A DNA stretch of 8,995 nt from JAXFQS01 sp051892815. GTDB taxonomy: Bacteria; Verrucomicrobiota; Kiritimatiellia; RFP12; DVOR01. The stretch lies in contig JBJFGP010000212.1 in assembly GCA_051892815.1 (NCBI GenBank), positions 1 to 8,995 of the forward strand. Direction: 5' to 3'. This document shows positions 6,534 to 8,995 of the stretch, piece after piece. Made by a program: the position numbers and the translations under genes. Position 1 is the first letter of the stretch. Every line of letters begins with the position of its first letter. Below the pieces are notes generated by a model. That model was not told the origin of the DNA, did no database searches, and worked only from the letters and a program-made list of their open reading frames with translations.

Positions 6534-7664
6534 TCAGACGAGGGCGCGATCCCAGTCCTTGAGCACGGGGTCGAAGCCCATGCGGCGCAGAACGGCTTCA
6601 ATTTCTTCGAGGGAGCGGCCGTCGGAGATGTCGAACTGGGCGCCTGCGGGCGGGTCGTCTTCGAGGTAGCCGCCCGGGGTGGTTTTGGACTCGGCGGAGA
6701 GTTTGGTGGCGGCGATTTGGAGGAGTTGTTCGCGGAAACCGGCTGGTTCGCGGGTGGAGACGGTCATGGTGGCGTCGGGGAACTGGAGGCGCAGGGCGCA
6801 CATCAGCTGGACGAAGTCTTTGTCACCGACGGGGTGCTCGGGCGGGGTGCCGCCTTCGGCGGGTCTCATGCGGGGAAAGGAGATGGAGACGGGGCTTTTC
6901 CACCAGACGCGGCGGAGGTAGTCGGCGTGGAGGGCGAGCCAGAAGCACTCGAGGCGCCAGTCGGTGATGCCGAGCAGGGCGCCCAGGCCGATGAAGGTGA
7001 GTCCGGCGCGGGCGGCGCGTTCGTAGGCGTCGAGGCGGTTGGCGTAGTCGGCCTTGGGACCAAAGGGGTGGTAATGGCGGTAGGCGTCGGGGTCGTAGGT
7101 CTCCTGGAACATGGTCATGCCGTCGACTCCGGCCTGGGCGAGGCGGTCGTACCACTCTTGGGCCAGAGCGTAGATTTCGACATTGATGGAGGCGAATTTG
7201 GGGCGGATGCGGCGGACGAGGTCGACGAAGTACTGGGGGGGATTGTTCTTGAGATCTTCGGAAGCGACGAGCAGGAGGTGGCCGTAGCCGCGCTTGGCGA
7301 GGTGGTCGCATTCGGCTTCTGCCTGGTCGAGGGTGAGGGCTTTGCGGAGGGTGCCGGTGGACTTGCAGTTGAATCCGCAGTAGAGGCAGCCGTTGCAGCA
7401 GATGTTGGAGGTGTAGAGGGGGACGAAGAACTGGACGGCGCGTCCGAAGTGGCGTCGGGTCAGGAGGCGGGCGGCGCGGGCGAGGGGGTCGAGGTGCGAT
7501 TGCGCGGCGGTGCCGAGCAGGGCGGCGACATTCTCGGGGGCGAAGCGTCCGGCCTGGTCGAGGGCGCGGCGGACGGAGGCGGGGTTGTTTTCGCGCTCGA
7601 GGAGTTCGCGCACGCGGTCGGCGGGCCACTCCCGGAGCAGGTCGATGAAGTGAGGCTTATCCAT
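6534..7664 (-). CDS. thiH: 2-iminoacetate synthase (tyrosine lyase) ThiH
   Basis: A 376-residue radical SAM enzyme, the same length as E. coli ThiH. It splits tyrosine into dehydroglycine (2-iminoacetate) and p-cresol; dehydroglycine feeds thiazole synthesis by ThiG for thiamine. The cluster motif is C89-x3-C93-x2-C96 within LYTSNICCNGCLYCGF (83-98). Other family segments are HLLLVASE (129-136), VDGMTMFQETY (180-190), IGLGALLGITDWRLEC (225-240), SISFPRMRP (260-268), STRE (303-306), SKTTPGGY (326-333) and the end LKDWDRALV. HydG is longer (about 470 residues) and NosL/NocL differ in these segments, so ThiH is the best call. No thiG, thiS, thiF or thiE is in the window. The ATG at 7664 lies only about 5 bases behind the predicted transcription start and has no Shine-Dalgarno. 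The leader is too short for a TPP riboswitch. Confidence 0.95.
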   Translation of the reverse strand: MDKPHFIDLLREWPADRVRELLERENNPASVRRALDQAGRFAPENVAALLGTAAQSHLDPLARAARLLTRRHFGRAVQFFVPLYTSNICCNGCLYCGFNCKSTGTLRKALTLDQAEAECDHLAKRGYGHLLLVASEDLKNNPPQYFVDLVRRIRPKFASINVEIYALAQEWYDRLAQAGVDGMTMFQETYDPDAYRHYHPFGPKADYANRLDAYERAARAGLTFIGLGALLGITDWRLECFWLALHADYLRRVWWKSPVSISFPRMRPAEGGTPPEHPVGDKDFVQLMCALRLQFPDATMTVSTREPAGFREQLLQIAATKLSAESKTTPGGYLEDDPPAGAQFDISDGRSLEEIEAVLRRMGFDPVLKDWDRALV

Positions 7665-7675
7665 AGGCGGACTCT

Positions 7676-7704
7676 AGGATACCAAACCCTCGGCGCGAAC
7701 TCAA
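7676..7704 (-). promoter_or_regulatory. Promoter of thiH with almost no leader
   Basis: On the minus strand TTGAGT (7699-7704) is followed by a 17-base spacer and TATCCT (7676-7681), with TGG before the -10 (extended -10). The -35 hexamer and spacing equal those of the plsY promoter. A start about 7 bases after the -10, near 7669, would leave roughly 5 untranslated bases before the thiH ATG, so the mRNA would be read nearly leaderless. Confidence 0.65.
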
Positions 7705-7713
7705 GCAATCTGC

Positions 7714-7789
7714 GGGGGCGGGAGGTAGGCAGGATGCGCGGCGGCAGATAGGCACCTCCGGGTGCCGCCGGTGCCTACCCGCCGCCCCC
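7714..7789. repeat. Nested long inverted repeat
   Basis: Three perfect stems nest around one centre: GGGGGCGG (7714-7721) with CCGCCCCC (7782-7789); GGTAGGCA (7724-7731) with TGCCTACC (7772-7779); GGCGGCA (7740-7746) with TGCCGCC (7763-7769). Only two bases on each side separate the outer two stems. An alternative inner hairpin is GGCACC-TCCG-GGTGCC (7751-7766). In RNA or single-stranded DNA this would be very stable. It contains three of the four 23-bp-spaced repeat cores of this region. Confidence 0.75.
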
Positions 7790-7803
7790 GAAGGTACGCA
7801 CCT
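7723..7803 (+). repeat. Four repeat cores at exact 23-bp intervals, one inverted
   Basis: Cores start at 7723 (AGGTAGGCAGGA), 7746 (AGATAGGCACCT), 7769 (CGGTGCCTACCC, the reverse complement of GGGTAGGCACCG) and 7792 (AGGTACGCACCT). All steps are 23 bases, about two helical turns. The pair of cores at 6465 and 6488 has the same step and even the same CAGG-then-CACC variation. The 11 bases between cores are less conserved. No protein or integrase is linked to it here. Confidence 0.7.
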
Positions 7804-7819
7804 TCCGCAGACGGCGGAA
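7790..7819. repeat. Two adjacent small hairpins
   Basis: GAAGGT-ACGC-ACCTTC (7790-7805; 6-bp stem, 4-base loop) and TTCCGC-AGACG-GCGGAA (7803-7819; 6-bp stem, 5-base loop) share three bases, so only one can form fully at a time. The ACGC loop is the same as in the hairpin at 6497-6522. Confidence 0.6.
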
Positions 7820-7826
7820 AACGGCG

Positions 7827-7911
7827 AAATCCGCGCCCGCCGCCCGCCGGATCGGGGCGGACGGGGGTTTTCGCGCGGGGAATCGGCGGGGTGCGGATTT
7901 TTTGCTTTTCT
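7827..7911 (+). other. GC-rich block closed by an 8-bp inverted repeat and followed by a T-run
   Basis: AAATCCGC (7827-7834) pairs with GCGGATTT (7893-7900); the 58 bases between are very G- and C-rich with several partial pairings. The plus strand continues as a T-rich run to 7911, just before the -10 of the plus-strand gene. It resembles an intrinsic terminator read rightward, but no rightward gene precedes it. It may instead be an A/T-rich upstream promoter element or a remnant of the repeat. Confidence 0.35.
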
Positions 7912-7928
7912 CCAGGCGCCTTTTGTGG

Positions 7929-7934
7929 TATAGT
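7929..7934 (+). promoter_or_regulatory. Extended -10 element for the plus-strand gene
   Basis: TATAGT preceded by TGG (TGGTATAGT) matches an extended -10 promoter; the hexamer at 17-base spacing (TTTTCT, 7906-7911) is a poor -35. Transcription should begin near 7941, giving a leader of about 31 bases before the ATG at 7972. The extended TGN form is shared with both minus-strand promoters of the window. Confidence 0.6.
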
Positions 7935-7960
7935 CAAGGCGATTGAGATTGACAAGGCAA

Positions 7961-7965
7961 GAGGG
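7961..7965 (+). promoter_or_regulatory. Shine-Dalgarno site of the plus-strand gene
   Basis: GAGGG, within AAGAGGGA, lies 6 bases before the ATG at 7972 and supports that start. Confidence 0.65.
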
Positions 7966-7971
7966 AACGAG

Positions 7972-8995
7972 ATGAAACTGGAACTGAAAATCTCCGACGC
8001 CAAGCGCGCGCTCGTCGGCGTGCTGGCGGTCAAAGGGAACCTGCCAGAGGCAGAACTCCAGTCCGCCGCGCTGACCCTTCTGGGCACCCCCAACGGCACC
8101 GTCGCCATCGCCCTCGACGCGCTCGCCGACGACGGCATTGTCGTGCGCCGGCGCAAACACGCGGAACTTGCCGAGGGCGTTCCGCTGGGCTGGCTGCTGC
8201 GCATCTGCCACGGGCTCAAACTGATTGAATGGCTCGAGTCGGACGAGGAACTGATGGCCCACTGGCGCGCCATCAAGGGCAACCACTACTGGTCGGGCAA
8301 GCACTTCGAGGAGGAGTTGATTCGCTGGCGGCTCCGCGCCGCCTTCCTCTCCGGCAATGTCCCCGCCTACCGCGACCTCGGCCAGGAGGGCGAAGGCAAA
8401 GGCACCGCCTGGAAGGGCAAATGGTCCGAACTCGTCGCCGCCAACTGGAACGGCCTCTTCGGCTTCTCCGCCGCCATTCCCGACGGCCTCGACCCCCTCT
8501 TCATCCCCGAAGTCTTCGCCCCCGTCGCCGCACGAGCCATCCTCCAGAACGCCCCCGCCACCGCCATCATCGAATCCCTCCGCGCCCTCGCCGGACGCCA
8601 GGACGAAATCCCCTCCGACAGCTTTGCCCCCTTCCTCCTCGCGGCCCTCTACGCCTGGCGCGGCGAGAAAGAGACCCTCTACGCCTGGATGAACCAGACC
8701 GGCGAGGACGAGCCCTTCACCCTCTTCAATCGCCTCGACCAGGGCGCCTTCGCCGTCTTCCTCAAAGGCTGCATCGCCTTTACCGAAGGAAACTGGAGCG
8801 CAGCCGACGAATCCTTCTCCGAGATTGAAAGCCTCGTCCTGCGCCCATTCCGCCTCGCGCCCCTCCCTTGGCAGTGCCTCCCCGTGCTCTTCCTCTTCTT
8901 CCTCACCAACCTCAAGAGCAAACGGAACAAGTTCCGCACCACCTTCCTCTACGACCTCCTCCAGACCTTCTGCGACGGCCCCAGGACCGAACGCC
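7972..8995 (+). CDS. Large protein of unknown function, N-terminal 341 residues (partial, 3' end outside window)
   Basis: Translation from the ATG at 7972 is open to the right edge: 341 codons and no stop. I do not recognise the family. Residues 1 to about 65 read like a winged-helix or helix-turn-helix segment: helices around 9-20, 25-37 and 43-54, then a short strand-like IVVRRR (56-61). After that the protein is alpha-helical and rich in Trp, Leu and Ala. Residues 259-289 fit a TPR-like helix pair (FLKGCIAFTEGNWSAADESF), and 220-243 may be another such pair. A hydrophobic patch at 302-313 (CLPVLFLFFLTN) is short for a membrane helix and probably buried. There is no signal peptide, so it is probably cytoplasmic. 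The codon use (GCC, CTC, GAC, ATC) matches the other genes, giving no sign of recent transfer. Candidates are a TPR-containing regulator or the front part of a large multidomain protein such as a helicase; the missing 3' part would decide. Confidence 0.85.
   Translation, partial: MKLELKISDAKRALVGVLAVKGNLPEAELQSAALTLLGTPNGTVAIALDALADDGIVVRRRKHAELAEGVPLGWLLRICHGLKLIEWLESDEELMAHWRAIKGNHYWSGKHFEEELIRWRLRAAFLSGNVPAYRDLGQEGEGKGTAWKGKWSELVAANWNGLFGFSAAIPDGLDPLFIPEVFAPVAARAILQNAPATAIIESLRALAGRQDEIPSDSFAPFLLAALYAWRGEKETLYAWMNQTGEDEPFTLFNRLDQGAFAVFLKGCIAFTEGNWSAADESFSEIESLVLRPFRLAPLPWQCLPVLFLFFLTNLKSKRNKFRTTFLYDLLQTFCDGPRTER

Larger units (their letters stand above)
7665..7971. other. Divergent intergenic region between thiH and the plus-strand gene
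   Basis: These 307 bases hold no open frame worth calling. From left to right there are the thiH promoter (7676-7704), a large nested inverted repeat (7714-7789), two small hairpins (7790-7819), a 10-base direct repeat (ACGGCGGAAA 7811-7820, ACGGCGAAAT 7821-7830), a GC-rich block flanked by an 8-bp inverted repeat and a T-run (7827-7910), and the plus-strand promoter (7929-7934). Much of it is repeat-derived. Confidence 0.75.

Noticed and set aside
6339..7751. Long open frame on the plus strand (470 codons) opposite thiH
   Set aside because: Low-complexity Gly/Ala/Glu/Val composition and fully antisense to a clear ThiH. No promoter or Shine-Dalgarno supports it.
7723..7803. CRISPR array
   Set aside because: Cores are only about 12 bases with 11-base gaps, one is inverted, repeats vary, and no cas gene is present.
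7665..7971. TPP riboswitch upstream of thiH
   Set aside because: The predicted leader is only about 5 bases and I find no THI-box-like sequence on the minus strand there.
6422..7971. Reading the skew flip at the divergent junction as a replication origin
   Set aside because: The C-over-G excess follows the coding strand on both sides, so gene orientation explains it. No DnaA-box cluster or AT-rich unwinding region is visible.
7949..7977. TTGACA at 7949-7954 as a -35 element
   Set aside because: At 17-base spacing the -10 position would be ATGAAA, the start of the gene itself; the TATAGT upstream is the better promoter.

Overview
The window is a compact, GC-rich stretch of a bacterial chromosome. 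I see two transcription units facing away from each other and no rRNA, tRNA, CRISPR array or transposase. Lipoprotein export, a PlsY-type acyltransferase and two oxygen-sensitive radical SAM enzymes (AhbC-like and ThiH) point to an anaerobic, probably Gram-negative bacterium. The PlsY motif variant and the style of the genome suggest the PVC side (Lentisphaerota or Kiritimatiellota), but that is a guess and cannot be proven from this window.

Minus strand, 6421 down to 1: one tightly packed six-gene unit reads leftward from a convincing sigma70-type promoter (TTGAGT, 17 bp, TATACT; 6393-6421). The order is plsY (lysophosphatidic acid synthesis), gpsA (glycerol-3-phosphate supply), a DEAD-box RNA helicase with a long N-terminal extension, an AhbC-like radical SAM/SPASM enzyme of alternative heme synthesis, a leucine-rich-repeat lipoprotein, and a metallophosphoesterase that carries an extra membrane helix and C-terminal domain and runs off the left edge. 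Two junctions in the row plsY/gpsA/helicase and the junction ahbC/LRR are 4-base ATGA overlaps. The other gaps are 1 and 6 bases, so translational coupling is likely. PlsY and GpsA are consecutive enzymes of phospholipid synthesis; the other four genes have no obvious functional tie to them.

6422-6533 and 7665-7971 are the only intergenic regions. thiH lies between them on the minus strand, with its own promoter and almost no leader. Both regions hold copies of a short, near-palindromic repeat core (consensus AGGTNNGCACCT). The cores are 23 bp apart: two in the first region and four in the second, one of these inverted. They also form strong hairpins. This array is the least explained structure in the window.

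Plus strand, 7972 to the right edge: the first 341 codons of a large gene of unknown function, with a winged-helix-like start and a TPR-like segment, preceded by an extended -10 promoter and a Shine-Dalgarno site. The coding strand is C-rich throughout, so the base skew flips at the divergent junction.
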